DNA from: an uncultured Clostridia bacterium
Lineage (GTDB): Bacteria > Bacillota > Clostridia > Oscillospirales > Oscillospiraceae
Direction of reading: 5' to 3'
Assembly: GCA_945926565.1 (NCBI GenBank)
Contig: CAMELY010000076.1
Span: forward strand, 1-6,572
Length of the DNA stretch: 6,572 nt
Below, piece by piece: positions 1 through 5,745 of this stretch; position 1 is the stretch's first letter, and each line of letters starts with the position of its first letter. The position numbers and the translations under genes were made by a program. A model generated the notes under the pieces. The model was not told the DNA's origin. It did no database searches and saw only the letters and a program-made list of their open reading frames with translations.

Positions 1-37
1 GTTTCAAAACAAGACCTGGAGAAAGAGGAGAGGAACA

Positions 38-622
38 ATGCCGCCGAAGCCCAAGTTCACAAAAGAGGAGATCACCGCCGCCGCTCTGGAGCTGGTCAGC
101 GAGCAGGGGATGGAGGCGCTGACCGCCCGGAATCTTGGTATGCGCCTTGGCAGCTCCGCCCGCCCTATTTTCACGGTGTTTCGCAGCATGGAGGAGGTCC
201 AGCAGGAGGTCAGGGTGGCCGCCATGAGGCGGTTTGAGGCATTTATATCCGGCGGGAGGGACGATGTCCCCATCTTCAAGCGCTTTGGCATCCAGATGGT
301 TCGCTTCGCCGTGGAGGAGCCCAAGCTGTATCAGCTCCTTTTTATGACCGAAAATGAGGTGGCCCGTAGTATTGACGACGTGTTCGATTCCCTGGGCGAC
401 ACCGCCCGGCTGTCTCTGGAGCTGATTCAGGCGGAGTACCGGCTGGATGGGGAGCAGGCGCGGATTCTGTTCCGGCAGATCTGGATCTATACCTTCGGCA
501 TCGGGGCTCTCTGCGCCGCCAAGGTGTGCCATTTCAGCGAGGAGGAGATCTCCCGGATGCTGAGCCAGGCCTTTGCCGGGACGCTGCTGCTGGTGAAATC
601 CGGCGGCAGCCTGTCCGACTGA
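38..622 (+). CDS. TetR/AcrR-family transcriptional regulator with WHG-type C-terminal domain
   Basis: This is a probable ligand-responsive DNA-binding repressor of 194 residues, the usual TetR length. Residues about 8-52 form the N-terminal three-helix DNA-binding domain: helix 1 around EEITAAALELVSEQG, then the helix-turn-helix LTARNLGMRLGSSARPIFTVF. Residues about 75-190 form the all-helical ligand and dimer domain, including WIYTFGIGAL (149-158), which matches the WHG-type TetR C-terminal family. The ATG follows a purine-rich GAGGAGAGGA ribosome site. It is the first gene of a same-strand run, 40 bases before the flavodoxin-like gene, so autoregulation of the run is likely by analogy with the family. 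The operator and promoter lie left of the window. The ligand is unknown. Family assignment is firm; target and inducer are not deducible. Confidence 0.9.
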   Translation: MPPKPKFTKEEITAAALELVSEQGMEALTARNLGMRLGSSARPIFTVFRSMEEVQQEVRVAAMRRFEAFISGGRDDVPIFKRFGIQMVRFAVEEPKLYQLLFMTENEVARSIDDVFDSLGDTARLSLELIQAEYRLDGEQARILFRQIWIYTFGIGALCAAKVCHFSEEEISRMLSQAFAGTLLLVKSGGSLSD

Positions 623-662
623 GGGAAATCCCGTATTGCCCCGCTTTAAAGGAGGAGAAGAC

Positions 663-1172
663 ATGAAACCGAATGCCATTGTATATACCTCGAACACCGG
701 CTACACCGCCGAATACGCCTATCTGCTGGGGGGCAAAACCGGCCTGCCGGTCTATGCTCTGGCGGAAGCCGCCGGACAGCTGTCGGAGGGCAGCAGCGTA
801 CTCTACCTGGGCTGGCTGATGGCCGGCAAGGTCCAGGGCTATCAGAAGTCGGCCAAGCGGTATCAGATTGCCGCTGTCTGCGGCGTGGGCATGGGCCCTA
901 CCGGGTCCCAAATCCAGGATCTGCGCACTGCCAACGGATTTCCCGACAGCCTGCCTGTCTTTACCCTCCAGGGCGGCTTTGATCTGGCCAGGCTGCGGGG
1001 GGTATACAAGCTGATGATGACCGTGATGAAGAAGACGGCGGGCAAGGGTCTGGCGGAAAAGGAGAACCGCACCCCGGAGGAGGACGCCATGCTGGATCTG
1101 CTGACCAACGGCGGCAGCCGGGTCAGCGAGGCAAATCTCTCTGCCGTCCTGGAGTGGCTCGCAGGGGTGTGA
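663..1172 (+). CDS. Flavodoxin-domain protein (short-chain flavodoxin or HemG-like fold)
   Basis: This is a predicted FMN-binding electron-transfer or quinone/porphyrinogen-oxidase-like protein of 169 residues, cytoplasmic, with no signal peptide or membrane segment. Beta-strand 1 (NAIVYTS) runs into the phosphate-binding loop T-S-N-T-G-Y-T at residues 9-15, the hallmark of flavodoxins. VLYLGWLMAGKVQGY (46-60) corresponds to the second FMN loop, and VFTLQGGFDLARLRG (99-113) resembles the late strand and loop of the Flavodoxin_5/HemG group. I chose the ATG at 663 because AAAGGAGGAG lies just before it; an in-frame ATG at 636 has no such site. The gene lies 40 bases after the TetR gene and its stop is three bases before the next start, which suggests one transcript. 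The redox partner is unknown. It could be a HemG-like oxidase rather than an electron carrier. Confidence 0.82.
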   Translation: MKPNAIVYTSNTGYTAEYAYLLGGKTGLPVYALAEAAGQLSEGSSVLYLGWLMAGKVQGYQKSAKRYQIAAVCGVGMGPTGSQIQDLRTANGFPDSLPVFTLQGGFDLARLRGVYKLMMTVMKKTAGKGLAEKENRTPEEDAMLDLLTNGGSRVSEANLSAVLEWLAGV

Positions 1173-1175
1173 AGC

Positions 1176-1650
1176 ATGGGAGACGGTCAGATTGAGCTGC
1201 TGCGGCAGCCGGAGCAAATCCTGTACGGCCTGCGCCAGCCCTCCCATGACCGGACGCAGGCCAGAGATATCCCCGCCCTGTCCCGGCGGTTTTACGCTGT
1301 CCGCGGCGGCAAGGCGGGAGATGTGCTGCCCTTCTATGTGGTATCAAGGGATTACCGGCAGAGCAGCGGGGCGTTCACGCTGTTTGTGGGCGGCACAGAA
1401 GCGTCTGACGGCCTGGAGCGGGAGGTGCTGCCCGCCGGGGTCTACGCCCGGCTGGAGGTGCGGCCGAAGCTGGGCATTCTGTGGGGGCCGGCAGTAGGGG
1501 AGGCCAAGCGCTGGTTCTATACGCAGTGGCTGCCTCAGAGCCCCTATGAGGCGGCCAACCTGGAATATGAGTTGCACACGGACAAGACAGTGGGGAAACA
1601 CCCCTCCTGTCGACCTGCTGTTTGCCTTTCGGGAAAAACAGTCTCAGTAA
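1176..1650 (+). pseudogene. GyrI-like / integron-type effector-binding domain protein, frameshifted near its C-terminus
   Basis: This stand-alone small-molecule-binding domain of the GyrI/AraC effector-binding fold (SOUL/GyrI-like, close to the integron-associated effector-binding type) would be about 157 residues once corrected. Visible family features are the opening IELLRQPEQILYGLRQP, the strand segment LPFYVVSRDY, the central LPAGVYARLEV, and the C-terminal LEYELHTDKTVGKHPS (the last at residue 144), which family members usually follow with V-D-L-L-F-A. Here the frame shifts at 1602-1609: the reading changes to CRPAVCLSGK, while the expected VDLLFAFREKQSQ and stop TAA (1648-1650) lie in the +1 frame. 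This points to a single-base insertion, either a real mutation or a sequencing or assembly error. Such proteins bind hydrophobic cationic compounds and often accompany regulators, which fits the TetR gene upstream. The ribosome site (AGGGGTG) is weak, so translation may couple to the flavodoxin gene. Confidence 0.7.
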
Positions 1651-2192
1651 GGAGGGAGGTCTGTACAGTGATCAGAGCGCTGAGTGAGAGAGAGCTTGCC
1701 GTCAGCCTGTTCGCGGACTTTCACAGGCATCAGCAGGTGACAAAATGCTGGCGGAAGGTGGACGGAAGCTGGACTGTCGTTGACAACCCCTTTGTGGAGG
1801 ACTGGGGGGAACAGCAGTATCAATACTTGGTTGAATGCCTGAGCAATACCCTGTCCTCCGGCGGCGTGGTGTACGGCGCCTTTGAAGAGGGAATGCTGAA
1901 GGGCTTTACGTCGGTGGAGGCGGAGCCGTTTGGAAGCGAAAGGCAGTATCTGGAGCTGACGTGCATACACGTCTCCGAGGACTGCCGAGGACGGGGCATA
2001 GGCCGCAGCCTGATGGAGGCCGCAAAAGGGTGGGCCAAGGCCCACGGCGGGAAAAAGCTGTACATTTCCGCCCATTCCTCCGTGGAGAGTCAGGCCTTTT
2101 ACCGGGCGATGGGATGCCGGGAGGCGGAGGAATACAGCCGGATCCATGTGGAGAAGGAGCCCTTTGACTGCCAACTGGAGCTTACCCTGTAA
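1176..2192 (+). CDS. Continuous 338-codon ORF joining an effector-binding domain to a GNAT acetyltransferase (probable frameshift fusion)
   Basis: Read literally, one open frame runs from the ATG three bases after the flavodoxin stop through to the TAA at 2190. Residues 1-144 are a GyrI-like effector-binding domain, 145-164 a linker resembling neither domain, and 165-338 a complete GNAT acetyltransferase. I think the join is recent and accidental. Dropping one base near 1602-1609 restores a typical domain ending, VDLLFAFREKQSQ, with a stop at 1648-1650. The GNAT part also has its own strong ribosome site and GTG. An automated annotation would probably report this span as one GNAT or effector-binding protein. 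The two parts are described in separate entries. A genuine bifunctional protein cannot be excluded, because the ORF has no stop and both domains are intact or nearly so. Confidence 0.5.
   Translation: MGDGQIELLRQPEQILYGLRQPSHDRTQARDIPALSRRFYAVRGGKAGDVLPFYVVSRDYRQSSGAFTLFVGGTEASDGLEREVLPAGVYARLEVRPKLGILWGPAVGEAKRWFYTQWLPQSPYEAANLEYELHTDKTVGKHPSCRPAVCLSGKTVSVRREVCTVIRALSERELAVSLFADFHRHQQVTKCWRKVDGSWTVVDNPFVEDWGEQQYQYLVECLSNTLSSGGVVYGAFEEGMLKGFTSVEAEPFGSERQYLELTCIHVSEDCRGRGIGRSLMEAAKGWAKAHGGKKLYISAHSSVESQAFYRAMGCREAEEYSRIHVEKEPFDCQLELTL
1651..1659 (+). promoter_or_regulatory. Strong Shine-Dalgarno site for the GNAT gene
   Basis: GGAGGGAGG starts directly after the stop codon (1648-1650) of the restored effector-binding gene and lies eight bases before a GTG at 1668. 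A site this strong in the middle of a long ORF is not expected by chance. It supports a separate GNAT start at GTG 1668 and an originally two-gene arrangement. Confidence 0.75.
1668..2192 (+). CDS. GNAT-family N-acetyltransferase (own GTG start)
   Basis: This predicted acetyl-CoA-dependent N-acetyltransferase of 174 residues is cytoplasmic, with unknown substrate. The N-terminal region FHRHQQVTKCWRKVDGSW (18-35) and NPFVEDWGE (40-48) is typical of a Firmicutes GNAT subgroup that I recognise by pattern only. The core follows: VVYGAFEEGMLKGFTSVE (67-84, strands 2-3), then motif A, LTCIHVSEDCRGRGIGRSLM (97-116), carrying the R-G-R-G-I-G pyrophosphate-binding loop. LYISAHSSVESQAFYRAMG (131-149) is motif B with the usual S/N-x-x-x-x-x-F-Y-x-x-x-G pattern. 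The GTG is chosen over the far upstream ATG because of the strong site at 1651-1659 and because this length suits the family. The frame is also open upstream into the effector-binding gene, so a fused product is possible. A bidirectional terminator follows 26 bases after the stop. Confidence 0.85.
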   Translation: MIRALSERELAVSLFADFHRHQQVTKCWRKVDGSWTVVDNPFVEDWGEQQYQYLVECLSNTLSSGGVVYGAFEEGMLKGFTSVEAEPFGSERQYLELTCIHVSEDCRGRGIGRSLMEAAKGWAKAHGGKKLYISAHSSVESQAFYRAMGCREAEEYSRIHVEKEPFDCQLELTL

Positions 2193-2197
2193 ACAAA

Positions 2198-2212
2198 AAA
2201 CGGCCTCTGCCG
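2198..2212 (-). terminator. Weak secondary terminator-like hairpin for the GH2 transcript
   Basis: Read on the minus strand, CGGC-AGAG-GCCG (2201-2212) is followed at once by a run of six T. The stem is only four base pairs, so on its own it is marginal. It could catch minus-strand transcripts that pass the larger hairpin at 2219-2256. Confidence 0.25.
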
Positions 2213-2218
2213 GCATAG

Positions 2219-2256
2219 AAAAACTGGCCCGAAACGCGTCGTTCGGGCCCGTTTTT
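2219..2256. terminator. Bidirectional Rho-independent terminator between convergent genes
   Basis: AAAAACTGGCCCGAA (2219-2233) pairs with TTCGGGCCCGTTTTT (2242-2256) with one T/G mismatch and an eight-base loop. The GC-rich core is flanked by an A run on the left and a T run on the right, so it can end transcription from either side. It sits 26 bases after the GNAT stop and five bases beyond the GH2 stop, serving both convergent units. Confidence 0.9.
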
Positions 2257-2261
2257 CTGTT

Positions 2262-4679
2262 CTATCGTCTCTGCTCTGCCACGCAGGGCAGCTCTGCCTG
2301 CACGCTCCGCTCGCCGTCTTCGGCGGTGAGCCGCACCGGCCCGGTGTCGTCCGCCTGTACCACCGCCAGGGCCCGGCCCCAATAGGTGTCTGTCTCACTG
2401 CTCAAAAATCCGTCTGGATTGTAGGGACAGGCGTGGCCCAGGGCCAGCAGCCGGCCCCCTTCGGCCTGAACCCGGATCCGGTGCCGCTCCAACGGCTTGG
2501 TGATGCCGTTTTTGTCGGTGTAGCGGAGGTGGATAAAGGCGAGTCCTCCTGCTCTCACTTGGTCAGCCTCCGGCTCCAGCCGCAGAACCGTCTCCGCTCC
2601 GGCAGAGTGGAGCGCCGCCCGGCCGTTCTCACAGCCCTGCCCGTCGTAGGTGATCACTGAGAGGGTGCCGCTCTCATAGGCGGTGCGGAAAAGAATCCGG
2701 CAGTCTTTGCCTCGTTTTTTGCTGCCGGCCTGTCGGCCGTTGACAAACAGGGCTGCCCGGGCCGCTCTGGTGTACACCTCCACCACCGCCGGCTTGCCCT
2801 CACAGCCGGGCCAGCTCCAGGAGGAGATGGCGTTGGTCATCTTCCAGGCGGAGGGGGAGTGCCTGTCCCCGGTGTGATTTACCGGCCGCACGGCCAGTAC
2901 AGGCCCCTCCTCCAGACCAAAGGCCACCCTGGTGTAGGCGGCCTCCGCCAACGGGTGTCCGGTGAGGTCAATCCGTCCGCTGCCGGCGGTGAGCCAGCCG
3001 GGGCCATGGTCAAACGAAGGGGCGTAGTCTGCGTATTCCCAGGAGCCAACGCCCACCTCACCCAAGTAGTCTATGCCTGACCAGACGAAGTCGCCCACCA
3101 GCCGGGGCTCCCGCTGGGCCAGCTGCCAGAAGGCGTAAGCGTCGGAGCAGAAGGTCTCACTGCCCAGAATCAGCCGGTCGGGGTATTTTTTCAGATCGTG
3201 GCGGTAGCGGTTGATGCCGTAGTTGTATCCGGCGATGTCCATATTGGCGAAGGCGTCCCGGGTCTTTACGTCGCAGCCGTGGAGGGTGGCCCCCAGCTTC
3301 ATAAAGCCGCCCCCCAGCAGTCCGGCCATGTCGTTGAAGAACTGGCTGCCCACCGCCTTTTTCTTCCGGGGAGCGTCTCCCGCCTGCTTCCGTTTCTCAG
3401 CCCGCTCTGCCTCCTGTTTCGCCTTCTCGTCGCTGTAGACGCCGAAGCCAATGTAGCTGAGAAAATTGAAGAAGATGTTCACACCACAGGTTACCGGCCG
3501 GGTGCCGTCCAGACTGTGGAGGTAGTCGGTGAGCGCCCGTGTCAGTGCGATACCCCTGGGCTGGGCGGTCTCGCTGACCTCGTTGCCGGTGGAGTAGAGG
3601 ATGACGCAGGGGTGGTTGTAGTCCTTATCCACCATCTCCCGCAGATCCTGCCGCCACCAGTCTGAAAAGTAGTTCACATAGTCGTGCTCCGTCTTGTGGA
3701 TGTACCAGTGGTCGATGTACTCGTCCATGACCAGCATGCCCAGCCGGTCGCAGGCCTCCAGCAGCGCCTTGGAGCAGGGATTGTGGGCGGAGCGGATGGC
3801 GTTGTAGCCGTTTTCCTTGAGAATGCGCACCTTCCGCTCCTCCGCGTCGGGATAGCAGCAGGCGCCCAGAACGCCGTTGTCGTGGTGAATGCAGGCCCCC
3901 CGGAGAATCACCCGCTGCCCGTTGAGGGTGAGCCCCTGCGCAGCGTCCCAACCCACGGTGCGGATGCCGAAGAAGGTCTCCGACTGATCTCTGGCAAAGG
4001 AGGCCCGGCAGGTGTAGCGTTTGGGATGCTCCGGACTCCAAAGGTCTGCCTCCTTCATCTGGAAGGTAAAGACGGCAGTGCCGTCTGAGATGCCGGAGAG
4101 ATGGGCCAGTTCCCGGCTGCCGTCCAGCAAGGTGAGCTCCACCGGCCCCTGGCCCCGGGTGGCGACCCGAATCTCGATTTTCCGCTCTGCCGCGTCCAGG
4201 GTACGCACCCGGATGGCGTTGGGGGGCAGATACGCCCGGTCTCCCAGCCAGAGCCACACCGGCCGGTAGAGACCCGCCCCGGAGTACCAGCGGCTGTTAG
4301 GCTGGTCGGCGTTCCGGGCGATGATGGAGAGCTCGTTGGCTTCTCCCGGCCTCAGATAAGGGCTGAGCTCCACATAGAAGTTGGTGTAGCCGTAGGGGCG
4401 GAAGGCAGCCTGAACGCCGTTCACCCACACCTCCGCATTGTGGTAGACGCCCTCGCACTCCAGCAGGGCGGTCTTGTCCCGCCAAGCGGCGGGAACCTCC
4501 AGTGTCCGGGTGTACCGGTAGTCGTGCCCCTCAAACCAGCCGGTGTTGATGCCGCCGGCGCTCTCTGCTGTCCGGGGTTCCCCCAGCATGGCGTCGTGGG
4601 GCAGATCTATTGTCTGGGCTGCGGATTCCTCTCCCAAACGGGAAAACTGCCAGCCCCGGTTCAGGTCCAGCCGCCTCAT
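2262..4679 (-). CDS. Glycoside hydrolase family 2 protein, beta-galactosidase-like
   Basis: This is a retaining glycosidase of 805 residues, predicted to remove terminal sugars (most likely beta-galactose) from oligosaccharides in the cytoplasm; there is no signal peptide. In order: the N-terminal jelly-roll sugar-binding domain (about 1-150, with GWFEGHDYRYTRTL and RWYSGAGLYRPVWL); an Ig-like domain (about 155-240); the TIM barrel (about 242-560); and C-terminal beta domains of the DUF4982/GH2-C type (about 600-800). The GNEVSE motif places the acid/base at E367, and ILGSETFCS places the nucleophile at E508. RGACIHHDNGV and YNAIRSAHNP are classic GH2 signatures. I see no N-x-K-G motif of beta-glucuronidases, so galactosidase is preferred. 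Residues about 417-446 form a highly charged insertion. The start at 4679 follows GGAGGAG by six bases; earlier in-frame ATGs at 4709 and 4694 lack this spacing. Exact substrate is uncertain. Confidence 0.92.
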   Translation of the reverse strand: MRRLDLNRGWQFSRLGEESAAQTIDLPHDAMLGEPRTAESAGGINTGWFEGHDYRYTRTLEVPAAWRDKTALLECEGVYHNAEVWVNGVQAAFRPYGYTNFYVELSPYLRPGEANELSIIARNADQPNSRWYSGAGLYRPVWLWLGDRAYLPPNAIRVRTLDAAERKIEIRVATRGQGPVELTLLDGSRELAHLSGISDGTAVFTFQMKEADLWSPEHPKRYTCRASFARDQSETFFGIRTVGWDAAQGLTLNGQRVILRGACIHHDNGVLGACCYPDAEERKVRILKENGYNAIRSAHNPCSKALLEACDRLGMLVMDEYIDHWYIHKTEHDYVNYFSDWWRQDLREMVDKDYNHPCVILYSTGNEVSETAQPRGIALTRALTDYLHSLDGTRPVTCGVNIFFNFLSYIGFGVYSDEKAKQEAERAEKRKQAGDAPRKKKAVGSQFFNDMAGLLGGGFMKLGATLHGCDVKTRDAFANMDIAGYNYGINRYRHDLKKYPDRLILGSETFCSDAYAFWQLAQREPRLVGDFVWSGIDYLGEVGVGSWEYADYAPSFDHGPGWLTAGSGRIDLTGHPLAEAAYTRVAFGLEEGPVLAVRPVNHTGDRHSPSAWKMTNAISSWSWPGCEGKPAVVEVYTRAARAALFVNGRQAGSKKRGKDCRILFRTAYESGTLSVITYDGQGCENGRAALHSAGAETVLRLEPEADQVRAGGLAFIHLRYTDKNGITKPLERHRIRVQAEGGRLLALGHACPYNPDGFLSSETDTYWGRALAVVQADDTGPVRLTAEDGERSVQAELPCVAEQRR

Positions 4680-4685
4680 GCTTAT

Positions 4686-4692
4686 CTCCTCC
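4686..4692 (-). promoter_or_regulatory. Shine-Dalgarno site fixing the GH2 start
   Basis: On the minus strand GGAGGAG is followed by six bases (ATAAGC) and then the ATG at 4677-4679. This excludes the two in-frame upstream ATGs, one of which (4692-4694) overlaps the site itself while the other (4707-4709) lies at the T tract of the tRNA terminator. Confidence 0.85.
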
Positions 4693-4707
4693 ATTCTGAT
4701 TTGATGC

Positions 4708-4743
4708 AAAAAAAGACCTGAAACGAAATGTTTCAGGTCTTTT
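4708..4743 (-). terminator. Rho-independent terminator of the tRNA-Pro transcript
   Basis: A perfect 14-bp inverted repeat (4711-4724 with 4730-4743; core GACCTGAAAC / GTTTCAGGTC) has a five-base loop and, on the minus strand, ends in seven T. It starts four bases after the tRNA 3' end. The GH2 ribosome site lies only about 15 bases beyond its T tract, so it also sits in the 5' leader of any transcript reading from the tRNA into the GH2 gene. Confidence 0.88.
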
Positions 4744-4747
4744 CAGA

Positions 4748-4821
4748 TCCGAGTGACTAGATTCGAACTAGCGGCCTCTTGAACCCCATTCAAGCGCGAT
4801 ACCAAACTTCGCCACACCCGG
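4748..4821 (-). tRNA. tRNA-Pro (anticodon GGG)
   Basis: This 74-base cloverleaf on the minus strand decodes CCC (and CCU by wobble). The acceptor stem CCGGGTG pairs with CACTCGG (one G-T pair), discriminator A73. The D arm is GCGA / TCGC-type pairing around a loop with the invariant GG. The anticodon stem CTTGA/TCAAG encloses the loop ATGGGGT, with U33, anticodon GGG and G37 as usual for proline tRNAs. The T arm is GCTAG / CTAGT around TTCGAAT. The 3' CCA is not encoded, so it must be added after transcription. It stands alone, with its own promoter upstream and terminator immediately downstream. Confidence 0.95.
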
Positions 4822-4861
4822 ATTTCGGGCTTGCCGTTTGCCTCTCGCAGACGGCTTGTAT

Positions 4862-4890
4862 ATAATAGCACGGCGACTTGGAAATTGCAA
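4862..4890 (-). promoter_or_regulatory. Sigma-A-type promoter for tRNA-Pro
   Basis: Read on the minus strand, -35 TTGCAA (4885-4890) is followed by a 17-base spacer and -10 TATTAT (4862-4867). Both boxes are close to the vegetative consensus and the spacing is ideal. The predicted transcript start, around 4855, leaves a 5' leader of about 33 bases before the mature tRNA. No other element in the 118-base gap between the tRNA and sleB looks better. Confidence 0.75.
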
Positions 4891-4938
4891 GGGGTATTTT
4901 CGATTTTTTTCAAAAAATTTTTCAGAGGCCTGCTGTGC

Positions 4939-5619
4939 TCAGGAGCAGAACCGGTGCTTGCCGATGACGGTGATCAGCGGCCGGCTCCAGATCCAGGAGC
5001 TGGTGGCGGTGGAGGGATTAAAGTAGTAGATCGCCCCTCCGGTTGGGTCGCTGCCGTTGAGGGCGTCCCGGGCGGCCTGATAGGCCGAGTCCGCCACCGG
5101 CTGGTCGATCTGCCCGTCCACCATGCAGGTGAAGGCTCCCGGCTCATAGACCACACCGGCGATGGTGTTGGGGAAGGAGGGGTGGGCTACCCGGTTGAGA
5201 ATGACTGCGCCCACCGCCACCTGGCCGCTGTAGGGCTCGCCCCGGGCCTCCGCCGAGATCACCTTGGCCAGCAGGGCCACGTCTCCGCTGCCGGTCTGAC
5301 TGCCGCCGCCGGAGGAGGCCTGCTGCTCCATACCCAGCGCCTTCAGCGTGGCATTGCCGCAGACCCCGTCGGCGGTGAGACCGTTGGTGCGCTGGAACTT
5401 TTTTACTGCCGCCGCGGTGGCGCTGCCGTAGACCCCGTCCACCGTCCCGCTGTAGTAGCCCCAGCGCTTGAGCTTGTCCTGAATTGTCGTCACCGCCTGC
5501 CCGGAGGAACCCTGGCGGTAAGTGGCGGCGTAAGCGGTGTGCAGCCCCGCGGCCGTGACGGTCAGCAGGGCGAAAACCAGAAACAGGGCGGTCAGACCCT
5601 GCCGTTTCGATCGTTTCAT
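4939..5619 (-). CDS. sleB: Spore cortex-lytic enzyme SleB-like cell wall hydrolase
   Basis: This is a secreted peptidoglycan hydrolase of 226 residues, of the family whose SleB members act as lytic transglycosylases on muramic-lactam cortex during spore germination. A signal peptide covers residues 1-31: basic KRSKR, a hydrophobic core at about 9-25, and cleavage after AYA. A peptidoglycan-binding domain (about 36-96) contains IQDKLKRWGYYSG, GVYGSATAAAVKKFQ and LTADGVCGNAT. A Ser/Gly linker (101-112) joins it to the Hydrolase_2 domain (114-226). E124 in VISAEARGEPYSGQ is the expected catalytic glutamate, and VILNRVAHPSFPN is conserved. The ATG at 5619 follows AAAGGTGG and begins the signal peptide; the open frame extends 38 codons further upstream but without a usable site. 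No ypeB is adjacent: tRNA-Pro lies downstream. It could be a vegetative paralogue; the sigma-G-like promoter at 5649-5678 favours a spore role. Confidence 0.88.
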   Translation of the reverse strand: MKRSKRQGLTALFLVFALLTVTAAGLHTAYAATYRQGSSGQAVTTIQDKLKRWGYYSGTVDGVYGSATAAAVKKFQRTNGLTADGVCGNATLKALGMEQQASSGGGSQTGSGDVALLAKVISAEARGEPYSGQVAVGAVILNRVAHPSFPNTIAGVVYEPGAFTCMVDGQIDQPVADSAYQAARDALNGSDPTGGAIYYFNPSTATSSWIWSRPLITVIGKHRFCS

Positions 5620-5648
5620 CTCAAATCCACCTTTCAAAGAGGTGACCT

Positions 5649-5678
5649 TAGTGTGAGAGCAGACAGAGGGCTTTATGT
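5649..5678 (-). promoter_or_regulatory. Possible sigma-G-like sporulation promoter for sleB
   Basis: On the minus strand ACATA (5674-5678), an 18-base spacer and CACACTA (5649-5655) match the sigma-G pattern GMATA-N18-CATNHTA at four of five and six of seven positions. It lies about 30 bases upstream of the sleB ATG. Sigma-G control of sleB is known in Bacillus subtilis; use of this site here is inferred from pattern alone, and short motifs match by chance fairly often. Confidence 0.42.
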
Positions 5679-5700
5679 GAGGGAAAAGATGGCAGCGTGG

Positions 5701-5728
5701 GGGAGGAGGGAGTTTACCCCCTCCTCCC
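5701..5728. repeat. Perfect 10-bp GC-rich inverted repeat upstream of sleB
   Basis: GGGAGGAGGG (5701-5710) pairs perfectly with CCCTCCTCCC (5719-5728) across an eight-base loop. It can form a very stable hairpin in RNA from either strand. No T run follows it on the minus strand, so it is not a canonical terminator for the 56-residue gene. It lies just upstream of the proposed sleB promoter. Confidence 0.6.
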
Positions 5729-5745
5729 GTCACATGCAGCGGGCG

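Noticed and set aside
534..1247. Long minus-strand open frame (237 codons) opposite the flavodoxin-like gene
   Set aside because: It overlaps convincingly coding plus-strand sequence, has no ribosome site, and its composition (H, Q, R, P rich) is typical of an antisense shadow in GC-rich DNA.
1600..1612. Programmed ribosomal frameshifting at the effector-binding/GNAT junction
   Set aside because: No recognised slippery heptamer, stimulatory pseudoknot or RF2-type stop context is visible. A simple one-base insertion explains the pattern better.
4748..4821. tRNA-Pro as an integration (att) site for a mobile element
   Set aside because: No duplicated tRNA 3' end, integrase or phage-like gene is visible in the window.
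4891..4938. AT-rich stretch after the sleB stop as a possible sleB terminator
   Set aside because: There are A and T runs on the minus strand but no GC-rich stem ahead of them, so I cannot call a Rho-independent terminator.
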